A program made the position numbers and the translations under genes. Source: Bugula neritina (taxonomy: Eukaryota; Bryozoa; Gymnolaemata; Cheilostomatida; Bugulidae). From it: a stretch of DNA of 64,000 bases. The notes beneath the pieces were generated by a model, which worked only from the letters and a program-made list of their open reading frames with translations, was not told the DNA's origin and did no database searches. The stretch lies in the NCBI GenBank assembly GCA_964035545.1, contig OZ037769.1:6196429-6260428 (forward strand), given 5' to 3'. This document shows positions 34,926 to 61,624 of the stretch, piece after piece; position 1 is the first letter of the stretch; each line of letters opens with the position of its first letter.

Positions 34926-37900
34926 CTATTCCGATTTCTGCTTGCTGCCGATTGAAATGCTGTCACCTTCGCCATCAAAACTCTGTCCAAACTCGTTAAC
35001 CCTGGTTTTATCCACTGGATATAACCTACACAAACATCAATCAACTTGCAACCACTAATCAAACATGCTGTTTATAGGTTATGTAACAGATGAAACTCAA
35101 GTTATAAACATTTAAAATTTTCAATTAACTTTAACTTAATGTCCAGTCAACATGTATATATAATATATTAACTAGCTAATAACACAGGTCAACCAGATCA
35201 ACAGAACAATTCTTAAGAGTTATTGGCATAAGCGACTCTAATTTATGTAGAAACCTGGAAGTACTGTACAGGAAATAGTTCCACAGTTACACATAGATAG
35301 TCTATGAAGAGGCTGTTTATGTGTACAGACTGTGTAGAAGCTTTCGGACAGCAAGAAGCAGAGAAAGTGAATACACTCACCACCTCTGGTAGAGATAGAC
35401 AAGGAACAGAGAAAGTGAATACACTCACCATCTCTGGTAGAGGTACACAAGGAACAGAGAAAGTGAATACACTCACCACCTCTGGTAGAGGTAGACAAGG
35501 AACAGAGAAAGTGAATACACTCACCATCTCTGGTAGAGGTAGACAAGGAACAGAGAAAGTGAATACACTCACCATCTCTGGTAGAGATAGACAAGGAACA
35601 GATAGAGTGAGTACACTCACCATCTCTGGTAGAGATAGACAAGGAACAGAGAAAGTGAATACACTCACCATCTCTGGTAGAGATAGACAAGGAACAGAGA
35701 AAGTGAATACACTCACCACCTCTGGTAAAGATAGACAAGGAACAGATAAAGTGAATACACTCACCATCTCTGGTAGAGGTAGACAAGGAACAGAGAAAGT
35801 GAGTACACTCACCATCTCTGGTAGAGATAGACAAGGAACAGAGAAAGTGAATACACTCACCATCTCTGGTAGAGATAGACAAGGAACAGAGAAAGTGAAT
35901 ACACTCACCACCTCTGGTAAAGATAGACAAGGAACAGATAAAGTGAATACACTCACCATCTCTGGTAGAGGTAGACAAGGAACAGATAAAGTGAATACAC
36001 TCACCACCTCTGGTAAAGATAGACAAGGAACAGATAAAGTGAATACACTCACCATCTCTGGTAGAGATAGACAAGGAACAGAGAAAGTGAATACACTCAC
36101 CATCTCTGGTAGAGATAGACAAGAAACAGAGAAAGTGAATACATTCACCATCTCTGGTAGAGGTAGACAAGAAACAGAGAAAGTGAATACATTCACCATC
36201 TCTAGTAGAGGTAGACAAGGAACAGAGAAAGTGAATACACTCACCATTTCTGGTAGAGGTAGACAAGGAACAGAGAAAGTGAATACACTCACCACCTCTG
36301 GTAGAGATAAACAAGGAACAGATAGAGTGAATACACTCACCATCTCTGGTAGAGGTAGACAAGGAACAGAGAAAGTGAATACACTCACCATCTCTGGTAG
36401 AGGTAGACAAGAAACAGAGAAAGTGAATACATTCACCATCTCTAGTAGAGGTAGACAAGAAACAGAGAAAGTGAATACATTCACCATCTCTAGTAGAGGT
36501 AGACAAGGAACAGAGAAAGTGAATACACTCACCACCTCTGGTAGAGGTACACAAGGAACAGAGAAAGTGAATACACTCACCATCTCTGGTAGAGGTAGAC
36601 AAGGAACAGAGAAAGTGAATACACTCACCATCTCTGGTAGAGATAGACAAGAAGCAGAGAGAGTGAATACACTCACCATCTCTGGTACAGGTAGACAAGG
36701 AACAGAGAAAGTGAATACACTTACCACCTCTGGTAGAGGTAGACAAGAAACAGAGAAAGTGAGTACACTCACCACCTCTGGTAGAGGTAGACAAGGAACA
36801 GATAAAGTGAATACACTCACCATCTCTGGTAGAGGTAGACAAGGAACACCAAGTCATCTCGGAAACAAGCAACTCTGTGAGCCGTTGGCATCGTTATTAT
36901 GAAGGCAAACACATCATCTATAAACGTGTTGAATGCCTGCAGTGGTAATAATATATATATATATAATATAGATATCTACAATTGCACATCTTGATGCATT
37001 ATAGAATCTATATCTAGGATTTTTTCTGCTATAAGTAAAAAAGCCAACAATCAGTATGAAATAAATAATGACGGACAGTTTACCAGCCAGTGATAAAAAA
37101 ACATATATTTCATGTAAAATGTGTGTAACAGAATATATCAACTTATTTTTCAAAATCCATATTTTGCCTCGTATATTGCTATCTCATATCCAAACAACGT
37201 AGCATGTACACAAATAATTTGCATTATACACAAATATAAGTAACATTATCTTCTCACGCTGTAACATGAATATCTCACTTAATACATGAATATCTCACCT
37301 CATGCATGAATATGTCTCACCTTATACATGAATATATCTCACCTAATAAACCAACATCTCACCTTATACATGAATATCTCACCTAATACATGAATATCTC
37401 ACCTAATACATAAATATCTCACCTTATACACGGATATCTCACCTTATAGACAAATATCTCACCTTATACAGGAATATCTCACCTTATACATGAATATCTC
37501 ACCTTATACATGAATATCTCACCTTATGCATAAATATCTCACCTTATACACGAATATCTCACCTTATACACGAATATCTCACCTTATACACGAATATCTT
37601 ACTTTATACACGGATATCTCACCTTATACACGGATATCTCACCTTATACATGAATATCTCACCTTATACACAAATACCTCATCTTATACATAAATATCTC
37701 ACCTTGTACATGAATATCTCACCTTGTACATGAAAGCTCTCCACGGAAGGTGAGCGACAGACTTCAGCTTATAGTTGACAAACAGTTGAGGCAGCATGAA
37801 GAGGAACCCGAAGGCATAGACTCCATTGACTAGACTCTGGAGGCACCACGAATACCAGCTGCAGACGATAAACTAATAATAATAGTCTGACAGGAAAACT

Positions 37901-40900
37901 GAGTAAAAAATTTACACAAAATTTCAAGTTGAAATTCGAAACCTCTGTGAATGAAACAGCAACTACTGCAGTTGGTGCAAAGATAGCAATAAAACTAAGG
38001 AGGCAACTCCCTAATTGAACCGAGTGTAATATAAATTGCTGAGGTGGGTTTAATATGTGGAAGCAGTCAGAAAAGTTAATAGCAAGTATTTTACAGCCTG
38101 GTACTTCAGCTCGTTTGGTTATTAAATAAGACTTCATATGTTTGAAATAACGTAATTATGAGGCACATAGAAAGTAAATACATTGATACAAGGAGTTACA
38201 GATGTGCAGAGATCAATTGTGCGCAAATACTCACTATGCTATGCTCAGCCAGTCTAGAAAGTACAAACATTGACTAAACGACAAGACTAAATCATTTTAA
38301 GTTATACTTTAATCAGCTATTCAGTATTAAATGGGTAGGAAAGACAATAAATAGATGGGGGAAATTAGCCATTCAAAAATTGTTAAGTTAAGATTTCTTG
38401 CCTTTTATGTGGAGTGTAGAGAAGGGAGTATATAGCACCACACGCCACTAGTGGATAGAGGGCGTAGCTGAGGTATTTCATAGCAGTAGCATCAAACTGC
38501 TCCGTCTCTTTCTCTTTGTCTGATATACTGCCAAACTGTGGGAGCAAAAAAACGGTGAAAGAATGAGAAAAATTGCACAAAACTTATTGCTGTTAATTTG
38601 ATGGGAGTTTTAACCCTACTATTAGTAACTTTTCCAATACACCTGCTAAAAAAAAAATTTTCTAATAAATATTACAAAAAGGTAATTTTTAACAGCTTTT
38701 TTTATTTCGTATTCATGAGCCGACCAGTATGGATGTGGTATACAGATTCATCTACTCACAAGTTGTTGCAGCTGCAAAAAGTTCAACACGACTTCTAATA
38801 ATCAATAGATTTTAGATATATCATCTCTATATACTAAGTGAAAAAAGATATTCTATATACTAAGGATAGATCTACAGATGGTGCTATTACAGGGCTACAG
38901 TTAAGAATATGCCACGCAGACTGAGGAGTTGCCCTCTCTATCTATTATAACCAACGTTATGCACATATAGAGTATCAAGCATTAGAAGGCTACTAAGTGA
39001 ATAACATATCTGCACCTAACACTGCAACTCTAAACGCAGCTTAAAAAATCACACTCACTGTAACTGGGTTTTTCGACCAACTTAAAGTAATTTTTAAAGC
39101 TTTCTTCAGCTTCCATATTTCTATAAGGGCGGAGATGCCAGTTGGCACGAGCACAAGTAAGCTGGTCTCTGAATCCACCAGGTAGAAGAATATAATGATA
39201 GTGCTGACGCAACGCCACATCACTGAAACATACAAAACACAGTTTCAGAACATGCATTTCCCCAATCAGCATCTAATTTTCATCAAACAATTGATAGTTT
39301 TCATCTACTTATCAGTAAAACATTTATAGGTATATATACCTAAAAAAAGATGAAATGAAAATAACAAGAAAGGCTACAGTAAAAAAGTAATGCCCTTTTA
39401 GTTTTAAATTTTTTATTCTAAAAATCAAGAATACTATGTTGAAGAACAGCATGTCACTTCACAGCTGGTAAGCCCAACCTGCTGGCTATAGTTAGTGACT
39501 CACCAACTCTTGTTGATAGACCGACCATGTTCTCCCTTTTCCTCCAATAGCTGATGTCATTCTTGAAAGCTAACGTGTCAAACAGTATCTACAAATACAC
39601 CATGATGCTACAGCATGGCAAATAACATTTCTCTAAATACACCGTGTTTAATAGATTCCTGGTAAACACTCACGTGCAATGCAGAGATGATGAATGTCAA
39701 CAACAGGAAATAAATGTTTGTGTCAACAAGAATCCCCTTTACTTCGTCAATCTCTTTCTCACCAAACCCTAAAAGTTTTAATTCAATAATAAATCTGAGT
39801 GAAAGAATGTTACAGGACCGAAGTGCAAGACAAGTCCATATAATACTCTTTCAGAAGAAAGGCGTTCATAAAACAAATTATCTATTCGGTTTTAACCACA
39901 AGGAATTATAAGTTAATCACCAAAACGAAAATAAATGACAATTTCTTTAAAATTAAAAATAGTTAAAATGGAGTGTAAGGGTAAACATATAATGAAATAA
40001 TATTAATTAGCCATAGGAAATATTGTTCAGTGGTAGAGTATTAACATATTTGCAACAACTAACACACCATAACCACCCAGCTGCTTGAATGCCAATTCAA
40101 AATTAGTCCACAGTTTCAGTTTACCAGCACTGAGAGGTTGATAGACTATAGTCAACGGCAATTCCACTGCGTTCGGTTTCATCCTCTGCAAAATATAAAC
40201 AAAATATAACATCCTCTATAAAATGGTGCAAAAACCATTATATATAATAAAACTAAATGATGTACGACAACTCCCGGGTGCTTATTACACATTATGAATG
40301 AACACTTGGCAACAGTGTTTGCTTTCAGTGCCACTTGATCAAACTGGCACACAAGAATTGCAAAACTGAATTTTCATCACAGAATTGTTCATCAGCTTAT
40401 TCTTCGATTACACTCAGTGACTACATGCATGAATAGACATCACCCTTGACAGTAAACCATCGCACATTCATTTTGCCTTAGACACCGTTGATATGAAAAT
40501 CAACTTTGAAAAGCAATCATTAAATATTTTACTGAAAAAAGCACCTAAATACTACCTTGCGACTGTAAGATATACTTACCTCTAAATCACTGAGTCTGGA
40601 GCTCAAGTGATCAACCATTACTATGGGGAGATAACTTCTTGTTTCCTGATCAATTCTATTTTTGATATACGGGAATATTTCTGGAGGCAACTCCCGTGTA
40701 TTCAGTGCTATGTCTTCAGACATTACGGACCAAATTACTCTATTTTTCCAATGAAGGACTTTCTCACTATTTGTTTCTTCTACAGAGTTATCCTCTCCCA
40801 TCAGATTGAAAGCCTCCGCCTTTGGGACGGACATTTCAGTGAGTCGGGCCGTAATCTTGGTTATTCTCTTGTTATCAGAAAGAGGCTCGACACCAGATGG

Positions 40901-42356
40901 CGCTAAGATCATGTGTAGATAATAGTCACTCGTTGATACCGAGGTGCGAGATATGTTGAGAGATCTAACAAATAGTAGCCATTAATTATAATACGCATGA
41001 AGTAGTTGATGTATTTAAACATGTGTCATATGTAAAGCAGTACAACTATGTGTATTTACTGAATGTTGTGTAGATTAGTTGAAAACAATACTGAGAATGT
41101 ATCCATCATAACAGATTAAAAACCTGCAAGACTAAAGTAAATAATTTGACCACTCACTTACACAATACACCTACACAGTGCATTTACACAGTACACCTAC
41201 ACAATACACTTACACAATACACTTATACAACACATGTACACAATACATTTATTTACACAATACACCTACACAATACACTTACACAATACACCTACACAAT
41301 AGACTTACACAATAGACTTACACAATACACCTACACAATACACCTACACAGTACACTTACACAGTACACTTACACAATACACCCACACATTACACCTACA
41401 CAATACACCCACACACTACACCTACACAATACATCTACACAGTACACTTACACAGTACACTTACACAGTACACTTACACAATGCACTTACACTTCCTGAG
41501 TTGAAAATATATCAAAGTTTTCTTTCTCATGTAGAAGTTTTCCAAGAGATGAACTTTTAGTTGACCCATAAAATGATACCTAAAATGTCCCAAATATAAA
41601 TAGAATTAACATTTGGGATTTTAGGAAAATACTTTTAACTAAAATATACTTTAACAGAAGCAAGTGCAAATACGATATATATGCTAAAATATAGTCCATA
41701 TGCTTCCCTTTAATTTTCACTTCAAGACAATTGAGTAGCCTATAAACTATATATAATTATATATAGTTATATAATATAATATATAATATTGTAATACATA
41801 ATATATAAAATATAATTATATATAATATATAATTATATAAACTATATAATATAATATAATATATAATATTATAATACATAATATATACTTATATATAATC
41901 CTTTTGAAAGCATATAACAAAAACATATAGTATACACATGTATGACAACAGTATGTAGCATTTCTGCAAACTACTCAATTTATGACTAACAAATGAACGA
42001 CTCACTTTGCCTTCTTTCAACTTTTAAGTAGCAACACGCTTAATTGATGTCACTTTAAATCAGGATTACTAAAAATACTACTAATAAGATATTCTCTTCT
42101 ATTAAACAAAAAAGCTGCATTATCAACTTTTATTACAATAACATTTAAAAAGATAATAAATTACCGAGAGTTTTTCATGATTATATTTCCCACTTCTTTT
42201 CTGTATAAATAACCATGAGGAAATGCATATGGCTGATTGATCAGTAGCCTCAGTGCATTGAGGAACGTGAAACATTGTGTACATTGTCCATATTGTGTGC
42301 CCAATATATGCTACACACAGTCCTATTAGCACAGTGGTTAAAGAAAACCGTGGCAT
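34926..42356 (-). CDS. CLPTM1L: CLPTM1-like membrane protein (CLPTM1L/CRR9), 11 exons
   Basis: Multi-pass ER membrane protein; family members are reported as lipid scramblases of the ER. Exons (minus): 42356-42165, 41579-41491, 40964-40580, 40185-40068, 39768-39674, 39588-39504, 39222-39059, 38535-38402, 37858-37723, 36936-36821, 35025-34926; 1614 nt, 537 aa, against 538 in human, with phase kept throughout. Seen: N-terminal membrane helix in [20 protein letters not shown], a large luminal domain with NIS sites (exons 2-4), [53 protein letters not shown], the hallmark [32 protein letters not shown], and [13 protein letters not shown] near the end. The intron after exon 8 is GC-AG (AAAAG|gcaaga). 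Introns 2, 9 and 10 are filled with tandem copies of their own donor sites, the largest 1.5 kb. A true homologue of CLPTM1L rather than CLPTM1, judged by [13 protein letters not shown]. Confidence 0.95.
35342..36850. repeat. 48-bp minisatellite, about 31 copies, built from the CLPTM1L exon 10 donor junction
   Basis: On the minus strand each unit is 25 nt of exon 10 end (tccttgtctacctctacc + agagatg) followed by 23 nt of intron start (gtgagtgtattcactttctc + tgt). The true junction is the highest-coordinate unit (36821/36820). Because 48 is divisible by 3, three long repetitive open frames of over 500 codons run through it; they are artefacts. Units differ at few positions (for example aga/aaa, gat/ggt, cacc/catc), so the array is young or homogenised. 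Confidence 0.95.
36950..37250. other. Unique part of CLPTM1L intron 9
   Basis: A+T-rich with a short (TA)n run at 36949-36968. Nothing else seen. Confidence 0.4.
37256..37735. repeat. 20-bp minisatellite, about 23 copies, built from the CLPTM1L exon 9 donor junction
   Basis: Minus-strand unit ttcatgtacaag|gtgagata: the last 12 nt of exon 9 plus the first 8 nt of intron 9. The true junction is at 37723/37722. Most units keep a usable AAG|gtgaga donor, with drift such as tataag. Confidence 0.95.
41149..41493. repeat. 13-bp minisatellite, about 26 copies, at the CLPTM1L intron 2 donor
   Basis: Minus-strand unit tactgtgtaagtg; it starts at the true donor GGAAGT|gtaagtg (41491/41490) and repeats the core gtgtaagtg or gtgtaggtg down the intron, so most units carry a consensus-like gtaagt. 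Confidence 0.85.
41735..41905. repeat. (TA)-rich palindromic tract in CLPTM1L intron 1
   Basis: Over 150 bp of almost pure A and T (tataattatatatagttata and variants), self-complementary and likely to extrude as a cruciform or to break sequencing. Confidence 0.7.
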
Positions 42357-43660
42357 AGCAATTGAATCTACAATAACATATCCTGATTAATAACTACATG
42401 CCAGTTCTGACATACAGTACATAGCCAAGTAAACCAATTACATGAAGTTTAACATTCAAGACTGCAAATAAATAACAAAAAACTAATAAACAATTATTTC
42501 TATTGAATTATAATCTTTCTTTCAGGATGCTAAAAAATATGAATGCAAAATATACTACAATAATAATAAAATTTATAGTTTAGTTCAGCCTTTTAAAATG
42601 GGAAAGAAAAATCATAATAGATTACAGCAAGTTTAAATTAATGAGTGAAAAAATTGAATAGATCTGCATGCTCACAGAAAATCAACTACATAGATGCAGT
42701 TGATACACAAGTAAGAGTCTGATCGTAGCAGAAGAAAATATAATTAATAGCACAGCACTGTTCAGAGTAGAAACAATAATTAGTATAATAACTATAGTAT
42801 ATGATGAACTAATGAGATAAAAATTGCATTATTACTAAAAAGTGTTAAAATGGCACTTGAAAGTAAATTTAAACTAAATTTAAAAATTAATTATAGTTTA
42901 ATATAATAATCAAAATATAAATCTCAATAATTACAATATGCAAATAACTATAGTATTTTGCATGATGGTTATTTATTTGCATCTCAAATAATATATGTAT
43001 ACAAGAACACTATGGTAACAATTTTATTGTAAAATTTATAAGTGTTTCTTGTGTTAGTGCTTGCATTTGTAGTTTTCATTCAATTTGCAATTTGTGAATT
43101 AATATTCTCAAAAGATAATTGAAGGCTTACTGAAAAGTTTTGGTTTGTGTTTTGTTTGTTGGCTTCAGCATATAAGAGTGTATAACGTTGCACATAGTCA
43201 TGAAAATTGGGAAATATGTAAACTAAAAAAGACATTGGTCTTGGGACTAATCCTCAAGAGGTCAAGACCCAAGTCATGCGTCGATGTCCTTCAGAACAAA
43301 TTTTTTTGTTTCTTTGTCCGTTCAAAGGTCTATATCTAGTCAGAAACAATTTCTTCAAACTATTAGATTCATCTTATAGGTGTAAGCAGACTGAAATCTA
43401 TTGAAGACTTTTTAAAGTTTATGATTGCTTTTCGCATTGTAGATGCGTTGTCATCACTCTCGCAAAATTGTGAAAATTTACTCAAAGGCAAGGTTATGTT
43501 TAGCAGAAAACATCAAGTCAAAAGTCAAGCTGGTGTCAACTTACTGCTATTGAATATATAAAATTACGTGACTCCAGTCACGAGAATGTAACTTCAATGA
43601 GCTATAGTTGTGCTCCTTTAAATATTTTTGTAGCCGATATGCATAGCCATAGGAGCAATA
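42357..43660. other. Upstream flank of CLPTM1L, no gene seen
   Basis: A+T-rich. No promoter motif, RNA gene or transposon could be supported. Confidence 0.4.
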
Positions 43661-44200
43661 TATCAAATGGTAATCATAATCACATTTATCATGATCACAA
43701 TCATTAGGCCCAATGCTCTGTTAAGATGGTGTAGGACAATACCAATACGAATAGGTCAAAGCCATAGGCAATATAAATAATGAATTAGTTATTAGAATAT
43801 CAATATTTTATTTCTATTGAAATTCAAACTTGAATATCAGTATGAATACTATGTTCAAGCATTATATTTTAGTTTTACAAGGTATATAATGATAATCATT
43901 CTGGTCCATAATTCTCATAGTCACTATCATTATGATTATGATCACCATTACGGTTATGATTATCAATATCATGATCATCATTATTATTATAATTAGCATA
44001 ATCACAACAATAACGGATAATCATAACGGTTACCGTTGGCGTTATCATGTTATGGTCTATGATAGTTATAATGATATAATTATGAATATTCATAATTCAT
44101 TGTGATCATGATTAATATTATAATTTATATTACATCAACATTATACTTGATTTTATAATAATATAATTATCAACGGTAATTTTAAACTTTATAATAATAT
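43660..44200. repeat. Degenerate hexamer-repeat block
   Basis: Units such as atcatg, atgatc, attatc and ggttat with constant drift, as in the other blocks. The open frame rich in Asn, Asp and His on its minus strand is a by-product. Confidence 0.6.
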
Positions 44201-44429
44201 GAATATTTATATATCAAATTGATTGTTTACATTTATTATTTTAAATTTATATAAATATAATTACAAATTTATACCTGTCGATACCTGTCGATGCTATCTC
44301 CACAGTGGACCTCCCTAGAGGGAAGAAGGGGTGTGCCGCATATAGAAAATAAGTTTTCAGTACTTGGGCAATAGTCTAAACAATGTTAAAATTCTTGTGC
44401 AGATTAACTTAACAGGCTAACTAGCCTGT

Positions 44430-45640
44430 CTGTGTGTGATTTACAGTTATGGACTGCTCTGGAAAAGTCATTCAATCATTTTGGGAGAAATCTATAACGA
44501 TATCCATTCTTGTTCGCTCTCACTGATCTGGGAAGTCCTGAATCCTGAGATCGAGTCTGTACAGTGCTTGTGGTCTGCTGATCCAGAAAATCCTCATAGG
44601 CAGCATTCAGAGTTGGATGTTGTTCTTCCTTAGAAAATATTTTCAAGAGAAAGCTGATGCGTCGCTTTTTCTTCCTTAGATCAAGCGGCTCCAAACACAG
44701 CTTTTTCATTTCCTCACCGATATCAGTTCATCCTTTGTTGTTAAAGATAAAACGCACAGCATGTGTTTTTACATTCTCCATTATACTTATATGGTTTTTA
44801 CTGGATGGGTCCCAGGCTGCGCTGGCATATTCTAAGTGTGGGAGACAGAGAGCTTTGTAGGCAACAAGCTTTGCTTTCTTGGGGGCCCAGTAGAGTGCAC
44901 GTTTTATCATACCTAATTGCCGTTTTGCAACAAGAACCTTTTTTAGGATGTGTTGGTCAAATTTACAGTCTGATTGCAGTGTTACACCAAGGTATTTTGT
45001 TGAGTCAACATGATCCAGCACTGATCCAACAAGCTTGTTTTGAGGAGTATTGGTCTTAGGGTTAAAGCTGATTATCTTGCTCTTGTTGAATGACATTCCC
45101 CATTTTTCTGCACAAGTACTAAAGTCCAGGTTTCACTAAAAATTTTTACAGTTTTCCGATGAGGAAATTTCTTAGTAAACAAGTGCATCATCGACACTCA
45201 GGAAGATCATTTATAAAGACAAAGAAAAGTACCGGCCCTAACACTGATCCCTGTGGTACACCTGAGCAAACTGGCTATAGATCCGAGCTGCAGCCTTGTA
45301 ACACAACACCCTGCTTTCTGTCTGTAAGAAAGTTGTGAACTCAACGTAGGAGATAATTGTCAACATCGCAATTTTAGAAAGCTTTTATAACAGAAGGGCA
45401 TGTGGGACCCGATCAAATACCTTGATGAAGTCTAGCACAGCAGCATGAACAGTCTTTTGGTTGTCGATAGCATACAGAATGAGAATGTCATACATAGTTG
45501 CACAGATCGGCGTCTCACAAGAAACCATGCTGCCTGTTGCTAAGCTTTGTGTCAATCTTTTTGAGCAAATTTCTCAGGACAACCACGATGTGTTCCAAAA
45601 TCTTGCAATGGATGCTGGTCAAAGATATTGGACAGTATTT
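44430..45640 (-). mobile_element. Degraded LINE reverse-transcriptase fragment
   Basis: Minus-strand broken frames encode a non-LTR polymerase. 45096-44728 is open and contains KYLGVTLQSDCKFDQHI, KLVAYKALCLPHLEYASAAW and AVRFIFNN; further down, 44709-44476, comes FSKEEQHPTLNAAYEDFL. Upstream pieces (45640-45100) match the palm region only in fragments with stops. Same family as 2530-3430 and 15650-16355 by the shared C-terminal pattern. Confidence 0.85.
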
Positions 45641-45659
45641 ATACTTATAGTTATTGACA

Positions 45660-47830
45660 CTGTCCATAATGATAATCATTATCATTATGATTATTCATTA
45701 TCATATTGATATTCATACTCATATTGTGATATTGATATAATATTAATAAATAAATAATATTAATTATAACTAAAACATTAAATATTAATAACTAGGCCGA
45801 TGGTAGAAGGTTACACCTGACCGGTTAAAAAGCAGTGATACATTTACAACCAAAAATAATAATCATAATGATAATGTCTAAATTATAGTTGATACTAATA
45901 GTAATACTAATAGTTAATACTAAATACTAATACTAATAGTAATAGTAATAGTAATAGTATTATTATTTACAATGGCAATTAGTGATAGTAAAAATCATAG
46001 TCACTGAAATTTACTGAAACATACTGATAGTAGGCCTATGCAACCATTGAACTAGTCATGATAATATTATTATATCATATATGTAGCTTTTTAAATCGGA
46101 ACTTTTTAATGAATTGAATTAAAGCTAGAAGTAGATTTAACGAGTCCAGTATTTTACATAAATTTAAGTTAGAAATGATAATGATTGGGAACAATAAAAC
46201 GTGGCGCTTTTACGCGTTTCTTATAATATACTTATATCCAAAAACATTTACCGATAAAATTTAAGGGGATTTCAGTTTGACTACTTTTTGATAATTTTCG
46301 TTGCGTACCTTAGAGCAGGCTAAGAGCAGCACCAACTTAGTAGTAACTAAGTGCACTGGTTTGAGAATCTCTAGTTTGGAGTCTGGCTAATGATGTGTAG
46401 ACAAATACTGTATTTATTCACCCTCAATTTCGGTGCTGCTTCTACTTGAACTTCTGTCTTGGCGATATTCTTGTGATCCACGTTGTTTGCTAGTCGGATC
46501 AGAGATGATCTATAGTAGTAGTAGTAGTACTCATTCATAGTAGTAGTACTAGTAGTACTACTACTAGAGTAGTAGTAGTGCAAGTACTACTAGTAGTAGT
46601 AGTGCAAGTACTACTAGTAGTAGTACTACTAGTACTAGTGCTGTAGTAGTAGTACTAATAGTAATAGTAAATGATAAATTAAATCATAAATACAGTATAC
46701 ACTATCACTATGACTATGACTATTAGTATTACTATTACTATTACTATTAGTATTAGTATTACTATTACTATTAGTATTACTATTAGTATTAGTATTACTA
46801 TAACTATTAGACTTAGTATTACTATTAGTATTACTATTACTATTAGTATTACTATTACTATTAGTATTACTATTACTATTACTATTAGTATTACTATTAG
46901 TATTAGTATTACTATAACTATTAGACTTAGTATTACTATTAGTATTACTATTACTATTAGTATTACTATTACTATTAGTATTAGTATTACATTTACTAAG
47001 TATTAGTATTAGTATTACTATAATAGATTAATGGACATAGTAATACTGACTGTAACAAAGTTACTTTATCTATTTTTATTTTATGATTAATTTATGTTTA
47101 CTGTGAAATATAGATTATAATATACTATTTAAAATTTTAATGTAAATTTACTATAACTAATAGCAATACTATTGCTGCTGTACAGTGTACTATTACTATT
47201 ACTATTAGTAATACTAATAGTAATACTATTAGTATTATTCAATTAACAATACATTTAGTTTTACTTTTTGATTTACTATTATATTTATAATTTACTATCT
47301 TAGTATTACTATTACTATTAGTATTACATTTACTATTACTATTAGTATTATAATTAGTATTACTGTTAGTAATACTGTATTAGTATTAGTGTTACTAATA
47401 CTAATACTATAAATAATGTTAAAGTTAAACTTAAAGTTAATACCAATGGCAATAATGACTAATATTATTAGTGAGTAATATAATACTAATACTCACTACT
47501 CAGTATGAGTATTAGTGTTGCTATTACTGTTAAAGTATTAGTATTAGATTTAGTCACTATGACTATTAGCATTACTATTACTATTAGTATTAGTATTGTA
47601 ATTAATGTTATACTCTGGTCACACTCACTGTCAGCAACTGAAAGTATTAACTGCAAGTATTAGTATAACTCTTACTCTAATACTATTAGTACTGCTTTTG
47701 TCTATTAATATTACTATCAGTCCAAGTGTTACTATTACATTTACTTTTAGTTTTTATAATTACAGTTACTATTATTACTAATACTATTATTAATAATGCA
47801 GTAGTTAAATTCTTGAACTATGCTAGTATT
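45660..47830. repeat. Long degenerate hexamer-repeat territory upstream of KLHDC4
   Basis: Blocks at 45660-45970, 46500-46670 (tagtag-type, strongly palindromic), 46700-47030 (nearly perfect attact/attagt alternation) and 47150-47780. The last reaches to within about 60 bp of the KLHDC4 start codon, so that gene's proximal promoter lies in or behind repeat DNA. A related foldback arm lies at about 46330-46385. No coding sequence; the Ile/Thr/Ser repeat frame at 46710-47006 is a by-product. Confidence 0.75.
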
Positions 47831-47836
47831 ACAGCC

Positions 47837-61540
<13,704 letters not shown>

Positions 61541-61618
61541 CCTACACTTTCCAGTCTAGTCTGTCTAGGGCCAATGAGGATATGGGCCCATGGGCTGAAA
61601 TATCTAGTCCAGTATTTC

Positions 61619-61624
61619 AATAAA
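61619..61624 (+). terminator. Poly(A) signal of KLHDC4
   Basis: AATAAA 78 nt past the stop codon, well placed. Confidence 0.65.

Noticed and set aside
35238-36902. Three open frames of 526-544 codons over the 48-bp array, on both strands
   Set aside because: They arise because the repeat period is a multiple of three and lacks stops in those frames. None is the frame of the CLPTM1L exon, and none has a splice or start context.
35342-37735. CRISPR-like array
   Set aside because: Units are directly adjacent with no unique spacers, and the setting is an animal gene intron.
41146-41499. 117-codon Thr/Tyr/His/Asn frame
   Set aside because: Runs through the 13-bp array of CLPTM1L intron 2 on the opposite strand, with no homology.
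46710-47006. 98-codon frame of Ile, Thr and Ser
   Set aside because: Pure by-product of the attact/attagt hexamer repeat.
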